A DNA stretch of 64,000 bases from Denitromonas halophila (lineage in GTDB: Bacteria > Pseudomonadota > Gammaproteobacteria > Burkholderiales > Rhodocyclaceae): contig NZ_VMNK01000007.1 in assembly GCF_007625155.1 (NCBI RefSeq), positions 1 to 64,000 of the forward strand, given 5' to 3'. The position numbers and the translations under genes were made by a program. The notes beneath the pieces are model-generated. The model was not told the DNA's origin. It ran no database searches and saw only the letters and a program-made list of their open reading frames with translations. Shown here in pieces: positions 17,701 to 26,065 of the stretch (position 1 is the first letter of the stretch; every line of letters begins with the position of its first letter).

Positions 17701-18340
17701 GCAAATAGACGAGAAAGCCGGCCTGCACATCTTTCGCCGTCTCCTGCATCAGCGTCACCCGCCCCGACACCGCCGGTAGCCCGGTGTCGCGGGCATGGTC
17801 CATCGCCGCTCGACGCATCGGATTGGAGTACATGTCGTAGCCGAAGGCACGGCGATTGCGCCAGTCGAATGGCTCGAGATAGACGATCGCACTATAGACG
17901 TCCCGCGCGCCCACGGGCGTGACGGCATAGTCGTCAAACCCCTCCGCCCGCACACTGTCGATATGCGCCGCCAGTTGCTCCGACGGCAACATCACCGCAT
18001 AGCCAACGCCCTGAATGCCGGGAAAATGACGCTGGATTTCCAAGCCGCTGACAAAGGTGCGCCACTCCGCCCGGGTGGCCGGACGCCCGAGCGACGCGAC
18101 CATCGCCACTCCGCCTCGCAGCACCTGCTCGTATTCGAGCATCCGCCCGAGAATGCGCTGACGGGCGTCTTCGACCTCGTAGGCAAACCGGTCGGCCGCA
18201 CGGCGTTCGACATAGGTCTGCGAGATGTACCAACCGATCGCGGTGATCACCAGTGACACGGCGAGCACGATCCAGGCAGTCACCTCGTTGTGGAAGCGGC
18301 TAGCGATGGTGGGGGGAGATTCAGCGTTTGTCTGGCGCAT
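14780..18340 (-). CDS. CHASE-PAS-PAS-GGDEF-EAL protein with C-terminal CZB-like domain
   Basis: A membrane c-di-GMP enzyme of about 1186 residues. Helix 1 is near residues 20-42; a CHASE sensor domain (about 70-290, 'RPATRAEWRTFVSGLEIQRH' start) lies in the periplasm; helix 2 is near 300-325; then two PAS domains, GGDEF with an intact ARLGGDEF motif, and EAL with EAL, NISG, ELLET, DDFGTGYSSL, KIDRSF and AEGVES all present. Both activities are therefore possible. The last 110 residues resemble a zinc-binding CZB domain ('FHHRQWLDQL', 'HRFAQWYAGEG', 'GPAHRRLH'), but the usual Cys is replaced by His. The start at MRQTNAES is chosen because an upstream in-frame ATG adds only a Pro/Thr/Arg-rich piece; this is uncertain. 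Confidence 0.92.
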   Translation of the reverse strand: MRQTNAESPPTIASRFHNEVTAWIVLAVSLVITAIGWYISQTYVERRAADRFAYEVEDARQRILGRMLEYEQVLRGGVAMVASLGRPATRAEWRTFVSGLEIQRHFPGIQGVGYAVMLPSEQLAAHIDSVRAEGFDDYAVTPVGARDVYSAIVYLEPFDWRNRRAFGYDMYSNPMRRAAMDHARDTGLPAVSGRVTLMQETAKDVQAGFLVYLPVYRAGAPDDTVEARRTALIGYVYSPFRMVDLMRGILGGDTPDVGFVLHDGDSQNADTLLYASDTAVALDGAVRRQTATLSLPGRDWSATFYSTPRFEAAMSSRQPEMIAVGGLLVDVLLFMVIWSLGTERRRVEARAMAMTADIREATERLDLAQEAAGIGTWEIDLTQGRVIWDARMLQLYGMDETRFFGRLADWQRCVHPDDVTRVQTVIQAAIARGGVFDSVFRICLPDGRVRHVEAHGSAQVDPAGRPLRMVGVNRDITDQHEANAKIALAASVFDHAHEGIIITDEHQRIIDVNPAFTVVTGYRRDEVLGETPALLQSGRHDAAFYAAMWAELKRTGFWRGEIWNRRKNGALYAQMETISAVPDGDGGTCRYIAVFSDITKMVEQQEKLERMAHYDALTGLPNRSLLADRLAQAMALARRTGTRLAVCYLDLDGFKPVNDRFGHAAGDQLLIQVAERLKGLLRDSDSVARLGGDEFVVLLNGIEDALACEHALERLSEGLKDTYTVSGSETAAVSASIGVTLYPMDDVDADTLLRHADHAMYFAKEQGRGRYHLFDAEQNRQMQAHRQTVSRIGRAIVAGEFVLHYQPKVDMRAGRVVGAEALIRWAHPKRGLLPPAAFLPAVDDGDLAIPLGEWVIGDAMRQLSEWLRQGLQIKVSINISGAHLQQQDFAAHLEQHLRNHPEVPASLIELELLETTALDDISKVSEIIAQCRALGVSVSLDDFGTGYSSLTYLKQLPADTLKIDRSFVRDMLSDADDLTIVEGIVGLSRAFRRQVIAEGVESEDHGKLLLRVGCHLGQGYGIARPMPAEALPEWIRSYRQPVAWQQISDMPWLRDDLPLYAAEFHHRQWLDQLVASLAPDTATTPPLKDDPALHRFAQWYAGEGQIRYGHLPEFVAIGPAHRRLHRLADALAQTYGVASGRDRDALCADMLRARKAFLERLNALLAVLGDGVPPAAPTAEAVPATV

Positions 18341-18494
18341 GCGGTCTCTGGGCTCGGGCGTTGTGGTCTGACTGGACCGCAACATACCGCGGCCAATGCC
18401 CTCAACCGGGGCGTGGCCAATCAACGACCGCCGAACAGGCATTCTTGAATGCCCACGCCGCGCCCAGAAAAGCCCGCCGCATCGACGAATCCGC

Positions 18495-18540
18495 CGTGGC
18501 CGTGCTGGGTTTGCGGCCGATCAAACCCAGCACGGCCACG
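18495..18540. repeat. Perfect 19-bp inverted repeat, probable terminator or structural hairpin
   Basis: CGTGGCCGTGCTGGGTTTG at 18495-18513 and its exact reverse complement at 18522-18540 are separated by eight bases. It lies between the start of the GGDEF-EAL gene and the end of the Fur-like gene. It may end transcription from the Fur-like gene, although no T-run follows on either strand. Confidence 0.6.
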
Positions 18541-18601
18541 CCGCGCGTCAGTCTGCGCCACAAGGTTTTACACTTGCGCGGCGGCGCCCCCTGCCGCAGC
18601 G

Positions 18602-19018
18602 TCAGCTGGCGGCGGTGCGCACCCGAATGATGACATCAACCTCTTCGAGCGTGAGGCCGGACGGCAACTCCGGCATACCGACCACCTGCAGCTCTTCTGC
18701 CGCCACATCGGTAAGTTGCCCGCTGTCCTCGTTGTACAGATGGTAGTGAGGCGCCGTATTGGAGTCGTAGACGACGCGCTCCCGATCGACGATGAGCTCT
18801 CTGACCAATTTCTTTTCCCTGAACAATTTGAGGGTGTTGTAGACAGTCGCCCGCGAGGTTTCGGGAACATGCTCGCGCACCGCGCTGAAGACCTGGTCGG
18901 CGGACATGTGCGCCGGCTTCGACAGCATCACGCGCGCAATCTCGACCCGCTGCAGGGTGACCGGAATGCCTGCCTCGCGCAGCCGGTCGGCCATCTGTCG
19001 GTTGATTGAAGTGTCCAT
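18602..19018 (-). CDS. Fur-family regulator, Irr/PerR-like
   Basis: A 138-residue Fur-family repressor: helix-turn-helix in the first 85 residues ('IPVTLQRVEIARVMLSKPAH' and 'SRATVYNTLKLF'), then the dimerisation/metal domain with 'HYHLYNEDSGQL'. It contains no cysteine, so the structural CxxC zinc site of Fur and PerR is absent; in this it resembles Irr, the heme-responsive Fur relative. The start MDTSINRQ is used because the upstream in-frame codons are not homologous. It lies downstream of the cytochrome c peroxidase gene on the same strand, about 100 bp away. An Irr-like TTTAGA-N5-TCTAAA palindrome stands before that gene and may be its target. Confidence 0.85.
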   Translation of the reverse strand: MDTSINRQMADRLREAGIPVTLQRVEIARVMLSKPAHMSADQVFSAVREHVPETSRATVYNTLKLFREKKLVRELIVDRERVVYDSNTAPHYHLYNEDSGQLTDVAAEELQVVGMPELPSGLTLEEVDVIIRVRTAAS

Positions 19019-19121
19019 CGAAGTGTCTCCGTCGGGAACGCAGCCATCTGCATGTGGCCTGTCCGGCAATGCCGGCCTGGGCCAAGTGTAGGCGGCCGCG
19101 GCCCGACGGTCCAGACGGGTC

Positions 19122-20117
19122 TCAGAACGGCTTCGGCCGCGGCGTGCTGTCGCTCGACGGCGCCAGGATCGGCAGCGTGAAGCTGGGCTGGTCGCCGGTC
19201 AGCGTCTTGAGGAAAGCCACGATGCTGGCGTTTTCCTCGGCATTGAAGGTGCGTCCAAGCTGCAGGCGCCCCATGATGTCGACCGCCTCGGTGAGCGTAT
19301 TGGCCGCGCCATCATGGAAGTACGGGTAGGTCATTTCCACATTGCGCAGCGTCGGCACCTTGAAGCTGAACCGGTCGATGTCCTGCCCGGTGACCGCCGA
19401 GCGCCCCTCCGCCGGGCTGGTCGCCTTGTACGGCTCGACCACGCCCATCTTCTGGAAGGAATTTCCGCCAACCGCCGCGCCGTTGTGGCAGGCCACACAG
19501 CCGCTGCTTTTAAAGAGCTGATAGCCCACCTGCTCCTGCGCCGTCAGCGCATCGGCCTTGCCGAGTAGCCATTGGTCGAAGCGCGAATTGGGCGTGACCA
19601 GGGTCTTTTCGAACTCGGCGATGGCCGAGGTCACCTGTTCAATGTCGATCTTGCCCGAACCGAACACTTGGGCAAACTCGCGCACATAGCCCGGGATCGA
19701 CTCCAGCACGTTGACGGCCAGGGTATGGGTGAAGCCCATCTCACCCGGATTGGCGATCGGACCACCGGCCTGTGCCTTCAGGTCAGCGGCGCGGCCGTCC
19801 CAGAATTGCGCCACGTTCAGGCTGGAGTTGAGCACCGTGGGCGCGTTGATCGGTCCCTGCTGCCATTTGTCGCCGATCGAGGTCGGGATGTTGTCGGTGC
19901 CCCCCATCGACAGGTTGTGGCAGGAGTTGCAGGAGATGAAACCGGACTTGGACAGGCGCGGGTCAAAGTAGAGCTTCTTGCCCAATTCGACCATACCGAG
20001 GTTGATGTTCTGTGGCGGCCGGATGACCTCGATCGGTTCATCCGCGGCGGGCGCCGCCGCAAACAGGGGCGCGCTCAGCGCGCAGGCGATGGCAAGGGCA
20101 ATTTGCGAGCGTTTCAT
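19122..20117 (-). CDS. ccp: Di-heme cytochrome c peroxidase
   Basis: A 331-residue periplasmic enzyme that reduces H2O2 to water with electrons from cytochrome c or the bc1 branch. A signal peptide occupies residues 1-22. CNSCH near residue 62 and CVACH near 210 are the two heme sites; the 'TLRNVEMTYPYFHDGA' region carries the Met-side ligand environment of this family. The start MKRSQIAL is placed nine bases after GGAGG; the ATG three codons upstream sits directly on the ribosome site. Upstream are an FNR-type box and an Irr-like palindrome. Low-oxygen expression under FNR is common for this family. Confidence 0.94.
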   Translation of the reverse strand: MKRSQIALAIACALSAPLFAAAPAADEPIEVIRPPQNINLGMVELGKKLYFDPRLSKSGFISCNSCHNLSMGGTDNIPTSIGDKWQQGPINAPTVLNSSLNVAQFWDGRAADLKAQAGGPIANPGEMGFTHTLAVNVLESIPGYVREFAQVFGSGKIDIEQVTSAIAEFEKTLVTPNSRFDQWLLGKADALTAQEQVGYQLFKSSGCVACHNGAAVGGNSFQKMGVVEPYKATSPAEGRSAVTGQDIDRFSFKVPTLRNVEMTYPYFHDGAANTLTEAVDIMGRLQLGRTFNAEENASIVAFLKTLTGDQPSFTLPILAPSSDSTPRPKPF

Positions 20118-20186
20118 GATGGACATCCTCCAGCACAAGAAAATGACGGCGAATCGGGCAATCGGCTCTGAAGGGTGATGTCATTT

Positions 20187-20203
20187 TTTAGACTTGTTCT
20201 AAA
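20187..20203. promoter_or_regulatory. Irr/PerR-like palindromic operator before ccp
   Basis: TTTAGACTTGTTCTAAA has perfect TTTAGA/TCTAAA arms with a five-base centre. It differs at one position from the TTTAGAA-N3-TTCTAAA pattern I recall for the Irr control element. It lies 70-86 bp before the ccp start, where a bound repressor would block early transcription. Confidence 0.6.
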
Positions 20204-20241
20204 TGCTGGAGTGATTTAACGCCCGGCGGCCACCCCCAATA

Positions 20242-20255
20242 TTGATCTGCATCAG
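20242..20255. promoter_or_regulatory. FNR/Anr-type box before ccp
   Basis: TTGATCTGCATCAG matches TTGAT-N4-ATCAA at nine of ten positions. If centred at -41.5 it predicts a ccp transcription start near 20207, just in front of the palindrome at 20187-20203. Confidence 0.6.
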
Positions 20256-20311
20256 AAACGCAAAAATATCGACGCTGTCGCCGCAGCGCGGCCCGGCCAG
20301 TCGCTTCGCAC

Positions 20312-20336
20312 AAAAAAACGCCCCGGCGTCGGGGCG
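20312..20336 (-). terminator. Rho-independent terminator of the tusA-like gene
   Basis: On the minus strand the stem CGCCCCG-ACGC-CGGGGCG (20336-20319) is followed by seven T residues (20318-20312). It lies 31 bp beyond the stop codon of the gene at 20367. Confidence 0.85.
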
Positions 20337-20366
20337 TTGTCGGACGAAGCGTATGGCGGGCACGCG

Positions 20367-20597
20367 CTATTTGCGCCGCAGGAAGAACTCAAAGGTGCTC
20401 TCGCCCACGGCCTCGCTCTTGAGCAACTCGTTGCCGGTCTGGCGGGCAAAGGCTTCGAAGTCTTTCACCGAGCCGGGGTCGGTCGCCTGCACGCGCAGCA
20501 CCTGCCCGGCCGCCATCTCCGAAAGCGCTTTCTTGGCCCGCAGGATCGGAAGCGGGCAGCTCAACCCGCTCGCGTCTACTTCTTTGTCGACATTCAT
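20367..20597 (-). CDS. tusA: TusA/SirA-family sulfur carrier protein
   Basis: A 76-residue protein with the family motif CPLPILRAKKAL, Cys near residue 14, and the usual beta-alpha-beta-alpha-beta-beta layout. The Cys carries a persulfide in TusA, which feeds sulfur to tRNA thiolation and molybdenum cofactor pathways; paralogs serve in sulfur oxidation. TusA itself fits, since mnmA and moaC are also in this window, but several paralogs usually exist and the assignment is by family only. Transcribed alone; its terminator is visible downstream. Confidence 0.85.
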   Translation of the reverse strand: MNVDKEVDASGLSCPLPILRAKKALSEMAAGQVLRVQATDPGSVKDFEAFARQTGNELLKSEAVGESTFEFFLRRK

Positions 20598-20653
20598 GTC
20601 AGCTCATTCCTTGTGGCGTTAGCGCAACATTCTAGAGCGATGCGGCGCGCGCG

Positions 20654-22093
20654 TCACCGGCCGTCGCGACCGCGCCAGGCGCGTTCGTCATCATAGCGGG
20701 CGCGAAACTCTCTTAAGCGGGCATCCATCGCAGACTGCGTATAAAAATCGGCCTTACCTTCGCGTAGCGCAATCTCGAGCTGCCCGGCGGCCGAAGACCA
20801 CGCGCCCTGCAAGGCGTAAACCTCGGCCTGGGCGCGATGCGACTCGCTCACGTTGCCGCTGGCCTGATAGGCCTTGGCCAGACGCGTCCAGCTATGGAAG
20901 TCGTCCGGGCGTGTCGTGGTGGCCTCTCGCAGTTCGGCGATCGCGGTCTTCAGATCGCCCGCAGCGATACGGGCGTCAGCAAGCAAATAGCCCAGATAGC
21001 GGGCCTGCGGATAGGTGGTGACGGCGGGTTTCAGGCGCGAGATGGCGGCCGCAAAGTCACGCCGCGCCATCGCCAGTTCGGCGCCCAGCGCGACGATCAT
21101 GGCGCTTTGCTGCGCCTTCGGAAAATCACGCCAGGCCGCCTCGGCGCGATCCAGCTCATTCGCCCGCAGCGCGGCATGCACATAGGCGTAGCGCTGCGCG
21201 GCGGTCGGCTGCGTGGCTTTTTCCCAGGCCCGCGTTTCACGACGGAACACGTCTGGCGCGGCCCCTTCGAGCGTAGAGAGCCGGGCCTGAACCAAGGTGA
21301 AATCATTCGAACTCGTCACCTGCCGATAGCGCCCGCCTTCAACCCGGTTGCCCATGTCCGCGATCCGCTCGGTGGTCAGCGGGTGGGTGCGCAGATAAGC
21401 CGGGGCGTTGTTTTCGTACAGGCGGGTTTCCTGCTGCAGGCGCTCAAAAAAACTGGCCATCTGGCGGGTATCGAAACCCGCCGCGTCCAGCGTCTGCAGA
21501 CCAATCCGGTCGGCCTCGCGTTCGAACTCGCGGGTGTAACCGAGCTGATTCTGGATGCCGGCGGCGGTGCCGCCCGCCACCGCCGCCTGAGCGATCTGGT
21601 CGCTGCTGCGTGCGGCGAGCACCGCCACCAGCAAAGAGGCCAGCATGATGATGCTCGACTGGCTTTGCTTGCCCACCAGGCGGGCGATGTGGCGCTGCTC
21701 GACGTGGGCAATTTCGTGCGCCACCACCGAGGCCAACTCCGACTCGCTGCGTGCCGACAGAATCAGGCCAGTGTGCAGGCCGATGTAACCGCCGGGCATC
21801 GCAAAGGCGTTGAGCGTCGGGTCGCGCAAGGCAAAAAACTGATAGCTGCCGCCGCTTTTGGTGGCCGCCACCAGGCGACCGCCCAGGTCGGTGAGATAGG
21901 ACTCGACCTGCGGATCATCCAGATAGGAGGGCTCGCGCCAGCGTATTTCGCGGATGATCTGCTCGCCGATACGGCGTTCAGCCGCTTCCGACAGATCGGC
22001 CGCAGACGACTCACCCAGATCCGGCAAACCGGCCGCCACGCTCTGCACCGAGAGCACCGCACTGAGCCCGAAGGCTAGGATTCGTTTCATCAT
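20654..22093 (-). CDS. BepA-like M48 metalloprotease with TPR repeats
   Basis: A 479-residue exported protein: signal peptide 1-21, M48 peptidase domain with HEIAH at about 126-130 and 'FEREADRIG' supplying the third zinc ligand, then a helical TPR region from about 290 to the end. E. coli BepA of this build promotes assembly of LptD and degrades misfolded outer-membrane proteins. '[15 protein letters not shown]' is the edge-strand region typical of M48. Either of two adjacent ATG codons may start it; no clear ribosome site is present. Divergent from moaC, 56 bp apart. Confidence 0.9.
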   Translation of the reverse strand: MMKRILAFGLSAVLSVQSVAAGLPDLGESSAADLSEAAERRIGEQIIREIRWREPSYLDDPQVESYLTDLGGRLVAATKSGGSYQFFALRDPTLNAFAMPGGYIGLHTGLILSARSESELASVVAHEIAHVEQRHIARLVGKQSQSSIIMLASLLVAVLAARSSDQIAQAAVAGGTAAGIQNQLGYTREFEREADRIGLQTLDAAGFDTRQMASFFERLQQETRLYENNAPAYLRTHPLTTERIADMGNRVEGGRYRQVTSSNDFTLVQARLSTLEGAAPDVFRRETRAWEKATQPTAAQRYAYVHAALRANELDRAEAAWRDFPKAQQSAMIVALGAELAMARRDFAAAISRLKPAVTTYPQARYLGYLLADARIAAGDLKTAIAELREATTTRPDDFHSWTRLAKAYQASGNVSESHRAQAEVYALQGAWSSAAGQLEIALREGKADFYTQSAMDARLREFRARYDDERAWRGRDGR

Positions 22094-22149
22094 GGTGGTG
22101 CTATGATACCCGCGCCCTTAAACAGTTCCGCACCCGCGGCAGACGCATC

Positions 22150-22635
22150 ATGACGCAAGGCTTTACTCATTTCGACGCCGACGGCCAAGCGCACATGGTG
22201 GACGTCGGTGCCAAGGCCGAAACCCGCCGCATCGGCATCGCCGAAGGGCGCATCACGATGGCCCCGGAGACCTTTGCCATGGTGCAGTCCGGCAGCGCCA
22301 AAAAAGGCGACGTGATCGGCATCGCGCGCATCGCCGCCATCCAGGGCGCCAAACGCACGGCCGACCTGATTCCGCTGTGCCACCCGATTCCGCTGACCCG
22401 CGTCACCGTCGACTTTGCGCTCGACGCCGCCGCCCACACCATCACCTGCACCGCCACCGCCGAAACCGTCGGCCGCACCGGGGTGGAAATGGAAGCGCTC
22501 ACCGCCGTGCAGGTCGGCCTGCTCACCATTTACGACATGTGCAAGGCGGTCGATCGCGGCATGACCATGGACAGCATCCGCCTGCTCGAAAAGCAGGGCG
22601 GCAAGTCAGGACACTGGCGCGCCGACGCCACCTGA
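22150..22635 (+). CDS. moaC: Cyclic pyranopterin monophosphate synthase
   Basis: A 161-residue MoaC, which acts with MoaA in the first step of molybdenum cofactor synthesis, turning 3',8-cyclo-GTP into cyclic pyranopterin monophosphate. Family motifs are present: 'HMVDVGAK' near 15, '[11 protein letters not shown]' near 72, '[10 protein letters not shown]' near 115 and 'MCKAVDRGM' near 133. Length is typical. The start lies just after the divergent promoter of the protease gene. It is followed after ten bases by a MacA-like gene that is unlikely to be related in function. Confidence 0.95.
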   Translation: MTQGFTHFDADGQAHMVDVGAKAETRRIGIAEGRITMAPETFAMVQSGSAKKGDVIGIARIAAIQGAKRTADLIPLCHPIPLTRVTVDFALDAAAHTITCTATAETVGRTGVEMEALTAVQVGLLTIYDMCKAVDRGMTMDSIRLLEKQGGKSGHWRADAT

Positions 22636-22645
22636 CCGGCGCCGG

Positions 22646-23785
22646 ATGAAACGCCTCCTCTGGCTCGCACTCATCGCCGCCCTCGCTTACGGCGGCTTCT
22701 ACTTCTGGCAGACGCAAACGCAAGCGCCGACCGGCCCGCAGTGGCGCACCGCCACCGTTGACCGCGGCCCACTGGTGCGCAGCATCAATGCCAGCGGCCC
22801 GGTGCGACCGGTGGTGCTGGTCAAGGTGGGCACGCGCATTTCGGGCAATATCGCCAAGCTCAACGCCGACTTCAATCAAGCCGTGAAGCAAGGCGAGATT
22901 CTGGCCGAACTGGACACCGCACTGATCCGCGCCGCGCTGGCGCAGATCGAGGCTGAGATCGCCGCCGCGCATGCCGAGCGCGCGCTGGCAAAAACACAGC
23001 ACGCACGCAACGTTCGCCTGGTTGATCAGGGCTTCATCGCCGCCAGCGTGCTCGACGAATCCGCCGCCGCGCTGGCCGCGCGCAGCGCGCAAGTCGACCA
23101 GCTTGAGGCCCGCAAGCACCAGGAGCTGACCAACCTCGACCACGCCATCATCCGCGCGCCCATCGACGGCGTGGTGGTGGCGCGCGATGTCGACCTCGGC
23201 CAGACCGTGGCCGCCAGTTTCCAGACACCGACGCTGTTCCAGATTGCCGGCGACCTCACCCACATGCAGATCGAAACCCGCGTGGCCGAAGCCGATGTGG
23301 GCGAACTGAAAGTTGGCCAGCCGGCCAGCTTCACGGTCGACGCCCATCCGAGCCTGCATCGCAGCGCGCAGGTGCGGCAGATCCGCCTCAACCCGACCAT
23401 CGAACAGAACGTGGTGACCTACAACGTGGTGCTCGACACCGACAACGCCGACGGCCTGCTGCTGCCGGGCATGACGGCGCAAGTAAACATCCAACTGGCC
23501 CGTCGCGACGACGTATTGCGCGTGCCCAACGCCGCCCTGCGCTTTCGCCCGCCCGCCGACAAAACGGCCGAAGCCCCCGACGCCAAACCGCACATCAAGG
23601 GCCCGACGGTGTATCGCGCCAAGGGCCAGGCGCTCGAAGCGGTCAGCGTGCAGCTCGGCGCGACCAACGACACCCACACCGAGCTGCTCGACAGCCCGCT
23701 CGCCGCAGGCGACGCCATCGTGATTGGCGAGCGTAGCGGCGGCAATGCCGAGGGGCGCGGCAACTTCCGCCTGCGCCTGCACTGA
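22646..23785 (+). CDS. MacA-like periplasmic adaptor of an ABC transporter
   Basis: A 379-residue RND/MacA-type membrane fusion protein. One N-terminal helix (about 3-20) anchors it; a lipoyl half with 'VRPVVLVKVGTRISGNI', a coiled-coil hairpin (about 90-150), the second lipoyl half and a beta-barrel follow. It would link an inner-membrane ABC pump to an outer-membrane channel. Its stop shares a base with the start of the ATPase gene (ATGATGG-type overlap at 23785). The matching permease is at 26529, beyond two unrelated genes. Confidence 0.9.
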   Translation: MKRLLWLALIAALAYGGFYFWQTQTQAPTGPQWRTATVDRGPLVRSINASGPVRPVVLVKVGTRISGNIAKLNADFNQAVKQGEILAELDTALIRAALAQIEAEIAAAHAERALAKTQHARNVRLVDQGFIAASVLDESAAALAARSAQVDQLEARKHQELTNLDHAIIRAPIDGVVVARDVDLGQTVAASFQTPTLFQIAGDLTHMQIETRVAEADVGELKVGQPASFTVDAHPSLHRSAQVRQIRLNPTIEQNVVTYNVVLDTDNADGLLLPGMTAQVNIQLARRDDVLRVPNAALRFRPPADKTAEAPDAKPHIKGPTVYRAKGQALEAVSVQLGATNDTHTELLDSPLAAGDAIVIGERSGGNAEGRGNFRLRLH

Positions 23786-24513
23786 TGGCAACCCACGCCG
23801 ACGCGGCGCTGGTGATGCAGGGCATCGGCAAGTGCTACCAGTCGCCGGGGCAAGCGCCCGTCGATGTGCTGCATGCGCTGGATCTGAGCCTCGCCCCCGG
23901 TGACTTCGTGGCCTTGATGGGCCCGTCCGGCTCCGGCAAATCCACGCTCATGAACCTGCTCGGCTGCCTCGACACGCCGTCTGCCGGCCACTATCGCATC
24001 GGCGACACGGCGGTCGAAGGTCTGTCCGGCGACGCCCTCGCCGCCTTGCGCAACCGCTTCTTCGGCTTCGTGTTCCAGGGCTTTAACCTGCTGCCGCGCG
24101 CCAACCTGATCGACAACGTCGCCCTGCCGCTGATGTACGCCGGCCTCTCGCACCGCGAACGCCAGAAGCGCGCCATTGCCATGCTCGATCGGGTCGGCCT
24201 CGGCGGCTTGGGCGAGCGGACCCCAGCGCGCCTGTCCGGCGGCCAGCAACAGCGCGTGGCCATCGCCCGCGCACTGGCCAATGAACCAGCCTGGGTGCTG
24301 GCCGACGAGCCCACCGGCAACCTCGACTCGACCACCTCGGCACACATCATGGCACTGTTCGATACGCTCAACAGTCAGGGTGTGTCGATCATCATGGTGA
24401 CCCACGAAGAAGACGTGGCCGCCCATGCGCGGCGCGTCATCCGCCTGCAAGACGGGCGCATCCAGTCCGACGTCTCGTCCGGCGCCGCCGGCAATCATCA
24501 ATCTGTCACATAA
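23785..24513 (+). CDS. MacB/LolD-type ABC transporter ATPase
   Basis: A 242-residue ATPase with Walker A GPSGSGKST, the Q-loop 'FVFQGFNLL', signature LSGGQQQRVAIARAL, Walker B 'WVLADEPTGNLDS' and the switch His in 'MVTHEED'. It belongs to the MacB/LolD/FtsE group, whose members drive mechanotransmission rather than substrate import. The permease domain is encoded separately at 26529, unlike E. coli MacB where both are fused. The C-terminus is short and basic-poor. Confidence 0.92.
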   Translation: MATHADAALVMQGIGKCYQSPGQAPVDVLHALDLSLAPGDFVALMGPSGSGKSTLMNLLGCLDTPSAGHYRIGDTAVEGLSGDALAALRNRFFGFVFQGFNLLPRANLIDNVALPLMYAGLSHRERQKRAIAMLDRVGLGGLGERTPARLSGGQQQRVAIARALANEPAWVLADEPTGNLDSTTSAHIMALFDTLNSQGVSIIMVTHEEDVAAHARRVIRLQDGRIQSDVSSGAAGNHQSVT

Positions 24514-24534
24514 ACAAAAGACAATGGTGGCCTC

Positions 24535-26046
24535 ATGAGTACCGAAACCGAACTCAAACTCGCCCTCGCCCCCGATGCGATCCGCGCCCTGCGTCGCCAT
24601 CCGCTGGTCACCGGCGCCGAAAAACTCGGCAACGCACAAACCCTGATCAACACCTATTTCGACACCGCCGAGCTGACCCTGCACAAGGCGCGCATCGCCG
24701 TGCGCACCCGCAAGCAAGGCAACACCTGGCTGCAGACCATCAAGTGCGCGGCAAACTCGGCCGGCGGTCTCTCGTCGCGCCCCGAGTGGGAACAGCCCTA
24801 CAGCGCCGAGTTCGATTTCTCGCAGATAGACGCCCCACCCGTGCGCAAGCGGCTCGAGGCCCTCGCCGGCGAGATCCAGCCGGTGTTCACCACCACTTTC
24901 AAGCGCGAAACCCGACGGCTGACGCCCTCGCCCGAGGTTGAAGTGCTGATGATGATCGACCAGGGCCAGATCGACGCCGGCGAGCGGCAAGCACCGATCA
25001 GCGAAGTCGAGCTGGAGCTGGTCCGCGGCAACGCGCAAGACCTCTTCTCCATCGCCGGCACACTGGCCGAGCGCGTGGCCCTGATGCCCACCGACCGCAG
25101 CAAGGCCGAGCGCGGCTACCGCCTGTTTCTCGATACACCCGACGCTCCGCGGCAAGCGGCCAAGTCGGCGATTCACGCCAAACAGTCGCCCCTCGACGCT
25201 TTCCGCACCCTGGCCTTCGACAGCCTGCAGCAGTGGCAGGAAAACACCCTCGGCGCCCTGGTGCATGACGACCCGGAATATGTCCACCAGCTGCGCGTGG
25301 CGCTGCGCCGGCTGCGCTCACTGATCCGCCTGTTCGGCCCCGTCCTGCCCGACACCTTCGCCGAGCGCTGGACCGAAGTCTTGCGCGACACGGCCGCCGA
25401 CCTCGGCGACACCCGCAATATCGACGTACTGCTGTCCGACATTCTCGACCCCGCCGAGCCCGAACCGCTGATGGGCGCCACGCTGACCGATCCGCTGCGC
25501 GCCCATGCACTCGCCCTGCGCGACGCCGCCCGCAGCGACGCACAGACCCGGCTGACCCACGCCGACCACGGCCAGCGCATTCTCGGTTTTGCCGCCGACA
25601 TCCATCAGCTCAACGGCGACGCCCTCAACGCCGCCGCCGACCTCACCGCCTTTGCCCGGCTGCAACTGGCCACCCTGCGCAAACGCGCCCGCAAGCGCTT
25701 CACCACGGCCGACATTCTCGACCCCGATCAACTGCACGATCTGCGGGTCAGCCTCAAGCAACTGCGCTACGGCATCGAGTTCTTCCGGCCGCTGTTCGGC
25801 GGCAAGGACGTCAAACAATACCTGGCCGGCGTGCGTCAGGCACAGGCCGACCTGGGCTACCTGAACGACGCGGCCATCGCCCGCAGCCTGATGCTCGACT
25901 GGGCCGATCGCGAACCGGCGCTCATCGGCCCCGCCCACTTCACCATTGGCTGGCACGCCCCGCTGTACGCCCGCACACGGCGGCGCGTCCTGCTCGAAAT
26001 CGAAGCCCTGCTGACGGGCAAAACCCCTTGGCGCGCCAGTCGCTGA
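24535..26046 (+). CDS. CYTH-CHAD domain protein
   Basis: A 503-residue protein. Residues 1-200 form a CYTH triphosphate-tunnel domain with the ExExK motif (E4-x-E6-x-K8) and alternating charged strands; residues about 215-495 form a CHAD domain, an alpha-helical histidine-rich bundle ('HDDPEYVHQLRVALRRLRS', 'DQLHDLRVSLKQLRYGIEFF'). CYTH domains hydrolyse triphosphates; CHAD domains bind inorganic polyphosphate. The pair points to polyphosphate sensing or storage. It lies between the ATPase and permease genes of one ABC transporter, followed at once by a SixA gene. Confidence 0.9.
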   Translation: MSTETELKLALAPDAIRALRRHPLVTGAEKLGNAQTLINTYFDTAELTLHKARIAVRTRKQGNTWLQTIKCAANSAGGLSSRPEWEQPYSAEFDFSQIDAPPVRKRLEALAGEIQPVFTTTFKRETRRLTPSPEVEVLMMIDQGQIDAGERQAPISEVELELVRGNAQDLFSIAGTLAERVALMPTDRSKAERGYRLFLDTPDAPRQAAKSAIHAKQSPLDAFRTLAFDSLQQWQENTLGALVHDDPEYVHQLRVALRRLRSLIRLFGPVLPDTFAERWTEVLRDTAADLGDTRNIDVLLSDILDPAEPEPLMGATLTDPLRAHALALRDAARSDAQTRLTHADHGQRILGFAADIHQLNGDALNAAADLTAFARLQLATLRKRARKRFTTADILDPDQLHDLRVSLKQLRYGIEFFRPLFGGKDVKQYLAGVRQAQADLGYLNDAAIARSLMLDWADREPALIGPAHFTIGWHAPLYARTRRRVLLEIEALLTGKTPWRASR

Positions 26047-26065
26047 CGCCACCACCGAGGACACC

